Below are positions 11,677 to 21,990 of a stretch of 64,000 nucleotides of DNA, piece by piece. The stretch lies in NCBI RefSeq assembly GCF_003265705.1, contig NW_020312894.1, positions 2,649,028 to 2,713,027 on the forward strand, in the 5' to 3' direction. The notes beneath the pieces are model-generated. The model saw only the letters and a list, made by a program, of their open reading frames with translations. It searched no databases and was not told the origin of the DNA. Position 1 is the stretch's first letter. The number at the start of each line of letters is the position of its first letter. The stretch is from Callorhinus ursinus (lineage: Eukaryota; Chordata; Mammalia; Carnivora; Otariidae). The position numbers and the translations under genes were made by a program.

Positions 11677-13201
11677 CTTCCGGCAAAAGTGCCCGCTCGT
11701 GGCATGATTGCTAAGACTGACCCGGCTCTGGGCTGCCACTGTTCCCATGCGAGGGGAGGCTGGTTCCCACAACCAGACAACGCCCTGGGTTAGCACCGAC
11801 CCTCTGACCTCCAGCAGAGCCCTGAAGCCAGCCCTCCTCCTCCCCGCCACGCGCCGGAGAGGAAAGTGGCCCACGGTTTGATTCAAACTGGAAAATGCAC
11901 TTGTTTTTATCTCTAGGCCAGCTTTTATTTCTCCATCTATATGGTAATATATCTCAACTTTGCTTCCTGTAGAAACGTTCAAACACGCGTGAAAGAGAGT
12001 AAGCCATCTAACGATCCCCATGGACCCATCACCCAGTGTCCCGCCTGCCCCACGTCCTCCCCTTCCCCTGGGCTGGGTGGGCAGTGGGAGTGAGACGTGA
12101 GGGCCCAACAGCATCTGGCCCCTCGTAAGCTCTGAATTCGCAGTAATGATTAACTAATAACCCCTGACTCTCTTTCACATGTACTTTGGAACAGCAAACA
12201 GGGCAAGAAGGAGCTGCCCCAGGTCATGAGCAGGTGGAGGCTAATGGGCTGGCCCGAGGCTCTCCCTCCCACCCTCTGACCCCCCTGAACCCAACAAGGC
12301 AGCTTCATGGGCCTCGAACACCCTCCTGCCACCTGGTGTCACGGGAGCCTAGGACACAGACTCACTGGTATTGGAACTCCACAACATCACACCGAAAACC
12401 AGAGGAACATTCCTGAGGCATCATTTTTGTGAGTCTAGCAAGCACAGGTCTGAGAAATGCCTTCCATTAAGTCTGAACGTCTCCTTTTTCCAATCTTTTT
12501 TTTAACTCTGCCTTTAACTCAAGGACAGGACTTTGTTTCTTAGAGTTTGAACCCAGGGTGCTGCACTTGGCTCGCGCCCCGGCTCCCACGTGCGTCAGTT
12601 CTTGCCACGCGGGCGCTCTGTGCACAAAGCACTGCCTGACTCCCTGCCCGCTTCCCGAACATGGTGGAGAGGGGCGTAGGAGGAGGAAAGGCTGCTGGGC
12701 TTCGAAAGAGTCTCAAAAAGCCAAGCGCTCAAACACTCCCAAGTGTCACCTGCAGTCCGCTCTCTCCACTTCGAGTCCATTCTCACAGGTCTGCTGATGC
12801 TCTTCCTGTGCAGAGCAGGTCAGAGCTGCTCCCTTCGAGCAGCCGCCTCCAGTGCTGATGCACACGGGGAAGGGGGAGGTCCACAGAGACCCCTGAGAGG
12901 CACCGCACAAAGCACAGCATCCTGGGACTCTCTAGGTAGGGCCACACACCTGTCCCCAGTCCCCCGGGTGCTGGTGGCGGAGCAGAGTGACTTCTTCTAC
13001 GGATCAGAACCTGAGCTGGGGAAAGTACAGCACCCACAAGGAACAGAGGAAGAGGGGGATTCCCACCCAGCAGTAGCTGGAATTCTGTGGGGGAGCAGGT
13101 GCCTGGCACTTAGCACAATTCTCCAGCCAAATAAAATATTCCGTAAACACAGGGTGCACTGAATCATAATGTCATTCACCTAGTGGGGTTCTACCTGGCT
13201 C
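11673..13201. other. Unique noncoding sequence, no gene recognised
   Basis: No gene or named repeat. A short phrase near 11985-12045 ('gatccccatggacccatcac') resembles a common old interspersed repeat whose family I could not name. Confidence 0.45.
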
Positions 13202-13427
13202 AAAAACTGTTCTTTAGGGCACCTGGGTAGCTCAGTTGGTTAAGCGACTGCCTTCAGCTCAGGTCATGATGCTGGAGTTCCGGGATCGAGTCCCGCATCG
13301 GGCTCCCTGCTCAGCGGGGAGTCTGCTTCTCCCTCTGACCCTCCGCCCTCTCATGTGCTCTCTCTCTCTCTCATTCTCTCTCTCAAATAAATAAATAAAA
13401 TCTTAAAAAAAAAAAACTGTTCCTTAG
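13202..13427 (+). mobile_element. Can-SINE (SINEC) with 16-bp target duplication
   Basis: The body is 13218-13411: tRNA-derived head 'gcacctgggtagctcagttg', a B-box-like 'gggatcgagtccc', CT tract, 'aaataaataaataaaatctt' and poly-A. The flanks 'aaaaactgttctttag' (13202-13217) and 'aaaaactgttccttag' (13412-13427) are target duplications differing by one base. Inserted in unique DNA, moderately young. Confidence 0.97.
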
Positions 13428-14069
13428 CCACAGGTTCTTTTCCAGCAATGGGTCCTGTGAAATGCACATTCTCCCCATGGCTGGAGCACCTTCCTCCATC
13501 TTGACTGTGCCCCTTTAGTTCATGACAGGCTCTAAAAAATGGCAGCTTGAATTAAAGGTGAGTGGTCATTTCGGTCCCAACTCATCTTTTTACAGCTTTC
13601 AAAGAGTGTTTAAAATTCCTTCAGTTGAGCCTTAGGTTACATGTGAATTTTTTAGGTAAGTAAACAAAAACTGTGATTTCCATTTGGGAATTAGTGAGGA
13701 ATGAGCAATTCACAGCTTGGTTTTAAAGCCTTGTGGGTAGACGCTAGAAAATGCACCCCAGGCTGACTTGAGAAAAGACCTTTCTCTCCAGATGAATAAC
13801 TGTTCCGAAAGCAAAGTGAGGTATAATGCAAAGCAAATGCCTCTTGCTTCCAGTGGAACTGCCCTCAGCAAGATCCAAATAGGCCGAGCCAGGGTTAATT
13901 AGGGGCACTGAGAGGGAGCAGAATATCCAGGCCGTGTCCTCACCTCTGAATGCAGGATATTTATGTGCCCCTATAGACAATGCCCCAGTTCCTACACGGT
14001 TATTCCTTTTCTATAGCAGGTTAAACTCCTGTGATTGGTTCTTTTCTTATTTCCCTAGGTAATTTGAGA
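13428..14069. other. Unique noncoding sequence, no gene recognised
   Basis: AT-richer than the flanking kilobases, low in CpG, no repeat recognised. No coding signal. Confidence 0.5.
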
Positions 14070-14205
14070 CATTGGAGCCATGGTTCTCAGCCTCAGCTGC
14101 ACGCTGGAATCAGCTGGAGAGATTTAGAAATCCAGATGCCTGGGTCTCACCCCCAGAGGTTCTGACTTAGTTGGTCCGGGGCGTGGCTGGCTTCAGCCTG
14201 TAATT
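14070..14205 (+). mobile_element. MER5A (hAT-Charlie) non-autonomous DNA transposon, partial
   Basis: 'ccatggttctcagcctcagc', 'gcacgctggaatcagctgg', 'cctgggtctcacccccagag' and 'ttctgacttagttggtccgg' follow the MER5A consensus from its 5' terminal inverted repeat inward. The 3' terminal inverted repeat is missing. Confidence 0.75.
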
Positions 14206-14261
14206 CAAACATGCAGCCAAGGTGCGAAGTCCTTTGTTGGGGATGTCCCTGGGACACCAAG

Positions 14262-14335
14262 CCAGCCAAAGGGAAAGGGAAAGGGACTGTGGTAGAGAGC
14301 GAGGAGGGAAGGGGGAGAAGCGGGGAAGGAGGGAA
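14262..14335 (+). repeat. Purine-rich (GGGAAA/GAGG) tract
   Basis: Begins with three GGGAAA-like units and continues as G/A-only sequence with few interruptions. Potential triplex or G-quadruplex former. Short and degenerate. Confidence 0.7.
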
Positions 14336-16495
14336 CGGCTTGTGAAGGACAGATAAACAGCCTAGACCACAAAACACATCCCCTGAGGAACAGAAGAAAA
14401 TGTCCTGTGTGTGCTTCATGACTGAGAAGGACATAATAAGAACAGAAATTCAATAAAAAATAGTCACTCAAAGGCAAGATTATAAAACAAAATAAGATGA
14501 GAATGGAAATTGCAGACTCCAGGAAACAAATTGACCAAAACACCATCATTACAGAAATACTGTGTGAAGTCGAAACATCAAGAGAGAAGCAACGCACAAC
14601 CCACAGGAGCGGCGTGAAGAAAGGCTGCAAGCACCAGGGAGGCAGAGGAGGTGCAGGACGGAGCAAAGGATGAGAGGCAGGTTGTGGGCAGCAGTAATCA
14701 AATGCAGGGGAAACTGGCTCCCCCAAAACAGAGAGTTCAACCAACATGTGGAGCCCAAGGGCTCAAAGATAGAAGGAAAATTTCATAAAAACAGTCTGTG
14801 AATCTACAGCTCCAAATCTCATACCATGTTTCAGGATAAAATTATAGAGAACAATCACAAAAAGACATCCTGGTTAAGGCACTGATTTAAATTTAAGGAA
14901 ATGATTCTTGGGTCATCCAAGTAAATAAAGAATTCACCTGCCAAAGTCAGCGCTGCAGAAACAATGGGGCACTGGCCCCCAAGTTCTGAGGAAGAGAACC
15001 GTGGCTCCAGCCACACTGTCCTTCAGCTGTAAAGACAATAGACAGATGCTGACAAACATGAAAGACCTCAGGACTGCACGAGCTGTTCAGTCACAAAATC
15101 CAGCCAATGGGAAAGAAAGTCTTGGCACTGCCCCCCACTAGACACCAGAAGGCAGTAGGGGAACTCCATGGCATCCTTAGGAGAAGAAAGGAGTGTGCAG
15201 AGTAAAGGGAGGGATAGATATCCTCAAGCTCCCACAGCCTCCAGGAACATGGCAACTGGTTTTGTCTAGGAAAAATCACTGGCAACAAATCTAGTCAATG
15301 AGGAAATGAAGAGAAACAATCTAGAAACAAAGCAGCCTTTGCTAAAAGGATTGGAGGTAAAGGGTCAGCCCACTGAACATAGAACCAAGACCAAACATGT
15401 GTGGGAATTAGCTACAAGCTGAACACATGTGTTGGCAGCTGTGACATATAAAATCACAACTGACAAAAGCTTGAAGGGGAGAGGAGGCATATCTCTGTAT
15501 CTCTCCTAATACAGAAGCAACCAATAACTGGGAAATGAAAACATGTAGGTTAGACAATATGACTCCTCTCCAACCTGGTCATCCCACACAACTATCTTCA
15601 TAATCTTTGAGGCATCACTGTGTCACCAATATCTCTTTTAGTTCGAAATATCTGAAGTCAGCAGTCTCTTCAAGTTTACTTGCATTTTTTATCTTCATGC
15701 AAAATTAAATTTCATACACATTCTCAAAGATAGCATATACAGTATAATCTCATCTTAACTTACAGAGAGCTCCCTGCACCAGCCACTTGACTGAACACGC
15801 GTCCTCCTTCCTTCCATGTGTACCTGTGCAAATGTCCACCAAGTATCCTCAGGTAATGGGCAACTGAGTCAGTGCCTTTTTTTCACTTCCTTATATATAG
15901 CCTTTTCGTTGCATACCTTTCTAGAAGACTATATACCATGGTTCCAAAACCAGAGAAGTAAATTTAAATAAAATTCTTAAAGGTTTCCCATAAAGACAAC
16001 AACTATAAAATCCCAATTGCCAAGTGTGGTTCCATTTGTCTCCAAGCTGAGCCTCTTCCCATGCCTCCCTGAGGCCCCTTGAACCCACTGTCTCCCCCTC
16101 AGTCTGCACCTTCCTTCCTCTTCCCTCAAACAGTGAGTCCTGGGGGGATGAGCTATGGAACCCCAACTGTGCCCAGGCTCAGGGAGCAAGGCTGGTGGTG
16201 GAATCTGACACCATTTCCCACACTCCCTAACAATGGAGGTGCTCTCTCTCTATCCCAGATACCAAGAAAAGCAGTTGGCACATACTGGATGCCTTAGTGA
16301 AAGTTGCTAAAAAATATATATAAGGTGATATTATGAAAACTTCATGCCCATAAATATAACAATATAGCTGAAATTATTTTCTAGTCAAATTCAAAACATA
16401 AAATTGACACAGTAAATGCTTGCTCAGGTTTTTTGTTCTTTTTAATGGAGGAAAAGTTTCCAACAGAAAAAATAAATGTGCACATGAGCACAAGG
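14336..16495. other. A-rich noncoding sequence, possibly with decayed LINE remnants
   Basis: Between about 14.4 and 15.5 kb the + strand is A-rich in the manner of old LINE-1/HAL1 DNA (for example 'ggacataataagaacagaaa'), but I cannot align it to a consensus by eye. From 15.6 kb the sequence looks unique. No gene is seen. Confidence 0.4.
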
Positions 16496-16619
16496 GGAGG
16501 ACACAGTCCAACCCACTACCGAGGAACTATTCCAGAACTTGTAAATGAGACTCTGCCCTCCTACCCCCTCCCAGCGTCCTAGGCCAGACTGCTTCCATTT
16601 CCACCCCAGCCAGCCCTTA
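16496..16619 (+). repeat. Left arm of an inverted repeat (pairs with 17153-17277)
   Basis: The reverse complement of 17153-17277. Bases 16521-16618 are identical over 98 bp to the complement of 17155-17252. The outer 24 bp (16496-16519) carry about five mismatches. The outermost part is an inverted copy of the first bases of the MLT1 LTR that starts near 17255. Weaker homology appears to continue inward to about 16668. Confidence 0.93.
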
Positions 16620-16945
16620 GTGGCGGTGTCCTGCTCTCCAGCCCCTGTCATCTCTCAGAAAAGACAGACCATGAGGAGCAAGAACAGGATGCCATACATG
16701 CACAGGACTCAGAGCAAAGCCTCTTCTTGTTCATGGCATGACCGTGAAAAGCTGATAGTCCACTGTTTCCCCAAGCAGTACTTGGTACACCCCGATTCTG
16801 GTAAGATGCAGGGGGACAGTCCAAGTTGTGGCTGCGTCCTGGGATAGTCTCTCTCTCTCAACTGTCTAGATCCAAGTCCAGGCTCAGAACACAGTTCTGG
16901 AAAGACCTAGAGCCAAGGGAGGTACCATGATGTCCTGGAAATCAC

Positions 16946-17112
16946 AGACCCAAGAGTTGGAGGCAGGGGCTTGGGCAGGGGCTTCGGCAGTGGCTCCTCT
17001 ACCAACAGGCCTTCAAGTTCGGGGTCCTCTCTCAGAGGGCCATTCTGTACTGGGGGGAGGGGCACTTGGCACTGCCGAGCACTGTCTGCCCTGCAGCCCA
17101 CCTGGCACTGTG
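16946..17112 (+). repeat. Direct duplication, copy A (partner 18033-18188)
   Basis: Matches 18033-18188 with about seven substitutions, mostly transitions, and one 11-bp extra stretch ('gggcttcggca' region). It lies in the loop of the inverted repeat. No known repeat family recognised. Confidence 0.93.
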
Positions 17113-17152
17113 CTTTCATACCTGAGACAGGTAAGGCTCTGGAGAGCATGGC

Positions 17153-17277
17153 TAAAGGGCTGGCTGGGGTGGAAATGGAAGCAGTCTGGCCTAGGACGCT
17201 GGGAGGGGGTAGGAGGGCAGAGTCTCATTTACAAGTTCTGGAATAGTTCCTCCATACTGGGTTGGATGGTGTCCTCC
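17153..17277 (-). repeat. Right arm of the inverted repeat (pairs with 16496-16619)
   Basis: See the left arm. The arm overlaps the first ~23 bp of an MLT1 LTR. The spacer between arms is about 530 bp, so the pair could extrude a long stem-loop or mediate arm-to-arm conversion. Confidence 0.93.
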
Positions 17278-17655
17278 ACAAAGCTCGGGTCCTCCCAGAA
17301 CCTCAGAGTGTGACCTTATCTGGAAATAGGCTCTTTGCAGATGTGCTGTAATGAGTTGGGGTGAGGTCATCCTGTACTAGGGTCGTCCCTAAATCCAAAC
17401 ACTGCTGTCCTTGTAAGAAGAAGAGAGGAGAGACACAAGGGAAAGGCCACGTGATACCAGAGACCCTGACGCGAGGGCTGTAGAAGCTTCCAGAAAGAAG
17501 CCAGAGGAGGCAGGGAGGACCCCCTACAGCTTTCTGAGGGAGCTCTGGCTGCAGGATCTCGGACTTCCGACCTCCTGGATGTGAGAGAGTATGTGTCGGG
17601 GTTCTGAGCCCCCGGTTTGTGATGCTTGGTAAGGCAGCCCTGTGACACTAATCTA
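17255..17655 (+). mobile_element. MLT1-type MaLR LTR
   Basis: 'gggttggatggtgtcctcca', 'gtgtgaccttatctggaaat', 'ctctttgcagatgtgct', 'ggtcatcctgtactagggt', 'cctaaatccaaacactgctg', 'atctcggacttccgacctcc' and 'ggcagccctgtgacactaat' follow the MLT1 order to its 3' end. Solitary LTR lying between duplication copies A and B. Confidence 0.8.
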
Positions 17656-18032
17656 CGGGGAGACCTGTGGAGAGAAGGATTTGTGGGAGAGTGCCCTGAG
17701 TGTGGGGCAGAGGGGAGAGTCTGAATGTGGTGGACAGCTGACATGAACCATCTCCTGCCCCTCCTATCACTACTGTGCCTTCAGCTCCCTTCTCACTCAG
17801 CTCAACCTCCAGGACACGTTCTAGAACTTTCCCGGCATGTTCCCCTATCAAATCCCATCACCGGCCAGACTCCTTCAAAACCCACATCTCCGTCTGATGT
17901 GAATGCCATGCCCACCCCAGGGGCCGGCCTGGCTCCATGGTGGGAGCTGGGCACGGCCCTCTCTGCCCCCTCCCCTGGGTGCTCAGAGGCAGCAGACCCT
18001 CCCCAGGCCCCTCAGCCCTGCACCTGACTGAG
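17656..18032. other. Noncoding spacer between the MLT1 LTR and duplication copy B
   Basis: Nothing recognised beyond short random frames. Confidence 0.5.
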
Positions 18033-18188
18033 AGACCCAAGAGTTGGGGGCAGGGGCTTGGGCAGTAGCTCCTCCACCAACAGGCCTTCAAGTTTGGGGT
18101 CCTCTCTCAGAGGGCCACTCTGTACTGGGGGGAGGGGCACTTGGCACTGCCGAGCACTGTCCGCCCTGCAGCCCACCTGGTACTGTGG
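18033..18188 (+). repeat. Direct duplication, copy B (partner 16946-17112)
   Basis: Same orientation as copy A and about 1.09 kb downstream, roughly 95% identical apart from the 11-bp length difference. The two copies bracket the MLT1 LTR and the right inverted-repeat arm. Confidence 0.93.
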
Positions 18189-19692
18189 GCTCCTGTGACA
18201 GTGCCCTCCTGAACATACTCCTAAGCCTACACTCTGACTTGTACAGGTGCTGGGGGCGCAGCCGAATGGATTATTGCTTAGTTTAGTAAATGCGAGGCAT
18301 TTACTTGGCTCAGTGCGGCAGGCCGCCCACCCCATATGGACCAGGTGCTAGTTCTCCCGGACAAGCCGACTGGACCTGGGAGGCCTGACTGCAGCGAGGC
18401 CAATCGGATTCCTCACCCAGGATCTGGGACTGGGATGCGGAAAGAGCCCAGAGAGGCTCTGGGAGGCAGAGGGGAGCCATGCAGGGAGAGGGTCTGAGTC
18501 CCCTGGGTTACCAGCTCCAGAGTGAGGCTACAGATGTGTCTGCTGAGGTTTTCCTTCAGAGCAGAGCCAGCCCTGCTCTACTGGGCCCTGATGGGGGAAT
18601 ATCTGCAGCCTTAGAGCAAACCCTCCTTTCCATGGGCTGCCTACGTGGGTTTCTGTCCCTTGCAACCACATAACTCCCAGCAGGAGATGCCACTCGCATC
18701 AGGTTCTCTCTCGGCCTGTGATGCCCATGGTTCTGCATGGCTCTGGAACCATTACTGAGCTGCATGCTGCCTTTCTGAAGGAGGAGGTAGCTCCTGGGCA
18801 TCAGTCCAGGCATGCTACCCTGCCTCTACAGATCAGACACTAAGAGGTGGTCAGATATCAAGGCACACAGAGAACCAGGAGGAAATAAAGACCGATCCTC
18901 TGCAAGTGAGCTAATACAGAGCCTCCCTGGATAGCCAGGCACAGTGCCCGTGTCCCTGTGCAGGCTGGGCCTCCACTCAGGGCTGGATCCCATTTGCTGG
19001 ACCCCCAGTTCCTCAGGACAACCTCTTACAGCCAATATCAACAGATCCCCCGTAAACAGGGACCTGTGGAAGAAATGAGCCGGTACAAAGTACACACATG
19101 CATAAGTAACAAAAGCAGCTTCCAGCAGACGGGGGGGCCTGCAGAAGGGGGGGCTTGTCCCCCAGCAGACAGGGGCCTGAAGATGGGGGGCCAGTAGTCA
19201 CCTGATCCCGAGCCTGGCAGGAGGTGGAAGGTGGTGTTCACTTGGAGCATTCCAAAGCACCCACCGTTGGGCCAGCCAGGCAGAGTTCTCAAGGTTGGCA
19301 TGGCCCTTGGCCCCCAGGTAGGGCCACCCTCCCCCAACTCAGCAGTGCCTGAAACCACAGGGTCCTAATGTGTTTGGGGCAGCACTTAAGGCAGCTGTGT
19401 GCTCTCCAGCAAATCCTCCAGAGGAGAAGCAGACTGCATCTGAAGGTGGGAGCATCTGGCGGGGCCATGAAGAACAGCGAGGCGACCCTCCAAGAAGGTG
19501 TCGCGGGACAAGCCTTGGCTGCCAGCCTGGCGCCCACGGGCCCTGAGATTGGCTGATCATGCTGATTAATCCCTGTTCCCGAAGACACAGATTTGTCACC
19601 ATTGCACCTTCTGTGGCCTGGGATGGCAGGATGCTTTCAGCCGGGGTTTACAACTCTTCCTCTTTTCTCCCTAAATACTTTAATTTTTTCTA
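18189..19692. other. Unique noncoding sequence, no gene recognised
   Basis: GC-moderate, with no named transposon. It contains a short G-rich tandem repeat (19123-19200), listed separately. Confidence 0.5.
19123..19200 (+). repeat. Imperfect 40-bp tandem repeat with G-runs
   Basis: 'cagcagac' plus a G-run and 'cctg' occurs at 19123 and again at 19163, each copy ending in a second G-run. Four runs of at least four G in about 60 bp give weak quadruplex potential. A C5 run between them could instead pair as a hairpin. Confidence 0.75.
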
Positions 19693-19841
19693 CTTCAGTC
19701 ACTTTTTTTTTTAAGCAGGCTCCATGCCCAGCGTGGAGCACAACGTGGGGCTTAAACTCATGACCCTGAGATCTTGGGCTGAGCTGAGATCAAGAGTCAG
19801 ATGCTAACTGACTGAGCCTCCCAGGCACCCCTTCAGTCACT
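19693..19841 (-). mobile_element. Can-SINE, 3' portion, minus strand, with 11-bp target duplication
   Basis: The body is 19704-19830 (poly-T start, 'aagcaggctccatgcccagc', 'ctcatgaccctgagatctt', 'gactgagcctcccaggcacc'), the antisense of an older Can-SINE type with a deleted CT tract. 'cttcagtcact' flanks both sides (19693-19703 and 19831-19841). Confidence 0.93.
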
Positions 19842-20444
19842 ATTTCTACAAGATCAATACCTGATTCTATCGGGCATGCTAGCCGTTCTTGAAGCGGGAA
19901 CAATATTCCCAGTGACGTGTCCAGGGATCCTCCCTTCCTCACCGTTGGCCTCACTCCTCATCAGGACAATGTGGCGACAATGCATACAAAGGTCTGTGAC
20001 AATCCTGCATTTGGGACAAAGGTGGGAAGGAAAAAAGACACAGAAAGCATTTTTCTACACCAGACCGGGGAGCCAGGTGGGAACAGGCTAGACCCAGAGT
20101 CAGAGACTTGGGGCACCTGCCCAGTAACGAGATCACCTGGGATGAGTCACTTTTCCTGCCTGGCTTCCCACTCTGAAAACATAAAATGAGGCCAGAGGAC
20201 TGGGTGGTTCTGTGACTTTCTTCTACAGCCAGTCAGATGTGCGTGCAATGCTTTCTCCCTACTCAGCTCTATGAGAAGTCAAGAACCCAGACAGGTGTCG
20301 GGGCTTCACTGTGGGCTGAGATGTTCAATCACAGATGTGATACGTAGCATCTCACCGCTACCGTCCAAAGGGCGTTCTCTCTGTGAGCACACTGGCGGGG
20401 GGGCACCCACACCAGCTGCTGGCTAACCATCACCACCCTCCATG
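19842..20444. other. Unique noncoding sequence, no gene recognised
   Basis: No repeat or coding feature recognised. Confidence 0.5.
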
Positions 20445-20575
20445 AGCCCATTCTTGACATGCTCCACGGATGAAGATTCTGAGGCTCAAAGTGGACCAGT
20501 GACTTTCCAGGTCACACAGCCAGAACTGAGTCAAGGCCACTCCAGAGCCAAACCCCGATCCTTTTGCCACATCAG
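20445..20575 (+). mobile_element. MIR fragment (3' half)
   Basis: 'gatgaagattctgaggctca', 'tccaggtcacacagccagaa' and 'ccaaaccccgatccttttgc' match the MIR 3' half, with the sequence ending in the usual place. Confidence 0.65.
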
Positions 20576-21114
20576 GTTAAGTCCACATGGATTTATTCTC
20601 ATGATTATGAGCATAATTATGATTGATTATTATCATAAGTATGATGACAGCATAGAGGAGAAGCATGACGGACACACACGGCGAGCAATTAGAGGAAGGG
20701 ACTAGCACAAGGCTGTGCTCTAAATTCAGCATCAGGGAAAGAGACACTGGACAACACTAACATCATCTGCTACTCCTCCTGGCTCTTCCCAGGCAAAGTA
20801 ACTTCACTTAAATAGAGATTTTCTGAATGAGATTTCGAGGTGGCGATAGAACCCAAGAGCTGTAATCAGCAGCAACCCCAGTCATGAGAGCTTGCTGGGC
20901 GTTGGTGGTTTCCTGTGTCCGTCCCCCAGAGCAGCCTCACATCTGCTCATCAGGGGGACAGACGTGCCAGACTCTTGTCTGAACCAGATCAGGAATGCAT
21001 TCTCTCCACAGCCACGCTCCGGAGCTAGAAGGAGGCTGCTGTCCACGTGAGACTCTAAGCCCAAGAGCACGAAGACTGCTCATACCCATGGCTGGCGTGT
21101 GTTAGTACAGCCCA
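20576..21114. other. Unique noncoding sequence, no gene recognised
   Basis: Includes an AT-rich ATTATGA-type stretch at 20590-20650. No gene or named repeat. Confidence 0.45.
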
Positions 21115-21795
21115 GAAGTTCCTCAAGAAAATAAGAATAGAAGTACCATAGGATCCAGAAATCCCTCTCTGGGTATATTTCCAAAGGAAAGGAAATGAGT
21201 ACCTGGAAGAGATCGCTGCACTCCCACGCTGACTGCAGCATGATTTACACGAACCACAGCAGGGACGCGAATTCATGTCCACTGATGGAAGAGTGCACGA
21301 AGAGGATGTGCCGTGTCTACACAATGGAGTAGGCCAGGAGACACAGACATCCTGCCATTTACGACAAACTTGGATGAACCTGGAGGACATTAGGCCAAGT
21401 GAAAGAAGCCAGACACAGAAAGGATCTGACTTATATGCAGAATCTAAACAAGTCAAATCCATAGAAGCAGAGGGTAGGACAGGGGTGACAGGAGCGGGGA
21501 GGTGGGGGAAATATTGTTCAAAGGGTGTGAAGAGGCAATTATGTAGGACGAACAGGTCTAGGAATGTGATGCCCGCCGCAATGATGACAGTTAACGGTAG
21601 GGTGCTGAATGCTAGAAATCTGCCAAGACAGTAGACTCACCACACACACAAGACAGTAACTATGTGAGGAGGGGATCTGTTAATGACCTTGACTGTAGTA
21701 ATCTTTTCGCTGTGTATATGCATATCCAATCATCATGGTAGACAGCCTAAATATGTATAATTCTTACCATAAAATCAAATTTTTAAAAATGAGTA
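21115..21795 (+). mobile_element. Old LINE-1 3' end (L1M type)
   Basis: The ORF2 tail and 3'UTR are recognisable in order: 'ataggatccagaaatccctc' and 'tatttccaaaggaaaggaaa', then 'catgtccactgatggaagag' and 'caatggagtaggccaggaga', then 'aacttggatgaacctggagg' and 'aagtgaaagaagccagacac'. A degenerate 3'UTR follows, to 'ccataaaatcaaatttttaa'. Broken frame, diverged as for L1M elements that predate carnivores. Confidence 0.85.
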
Positions 21796-21835
21796 TGACC
21801 AAACCAAAGAATACATCAGCCTTCGTAGGTATTCA

Positions 21836-21990
21836 CAGAAGAAAGGAAAGAAGAGGGAGGGAAGAAGAAGGGAAGGAAGGAGGAAGGGAGGAAGGCAGCG
21901 GGGAGGGAGGGAGAAGGGGGGAGGGGGGAAGGGAGGGAGGCAGCGGGGAGGGAGGGAGAAGGGGGGAGGGGGGAGGGAGGAAGGAACAAG
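21836..21990 (+). repeat. Purine-only (GGGA/GGAA) array with a 45-bp duplicated unit
   Basis: G/A only for about 150 bp apart from two 'ggcagcgggg' inserts at 21894 and 21939. These mark two copies of a 45-bp unit. Dense G-runs give strong quadruplex and triplex potential. It lies just downstream of the poly-A end of the L1M fragment, a common seed for such arrays. Confidence 0.9.

Noticed and set aside
11975..12060. Phrase resembling a common old interspersed repeat
   Set aside because: Too short and diverged to assign to a family by eye, so not listed as an element.
11281..12114. 277-codon minus strand open frame
   Set aside because: Half of it is the CA-rich repeat read as Cys/Val/His. 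The rest has no domain and no coding context.
13218..13300. tRNA-like A-box and B-box sequence in the SINE heads
   Set aside because: These are the tRNA-Lys-derived heads of Can-SINEs. They have no full cloverleaf and are part of a retrotransposon, so they are not tRNA genes.
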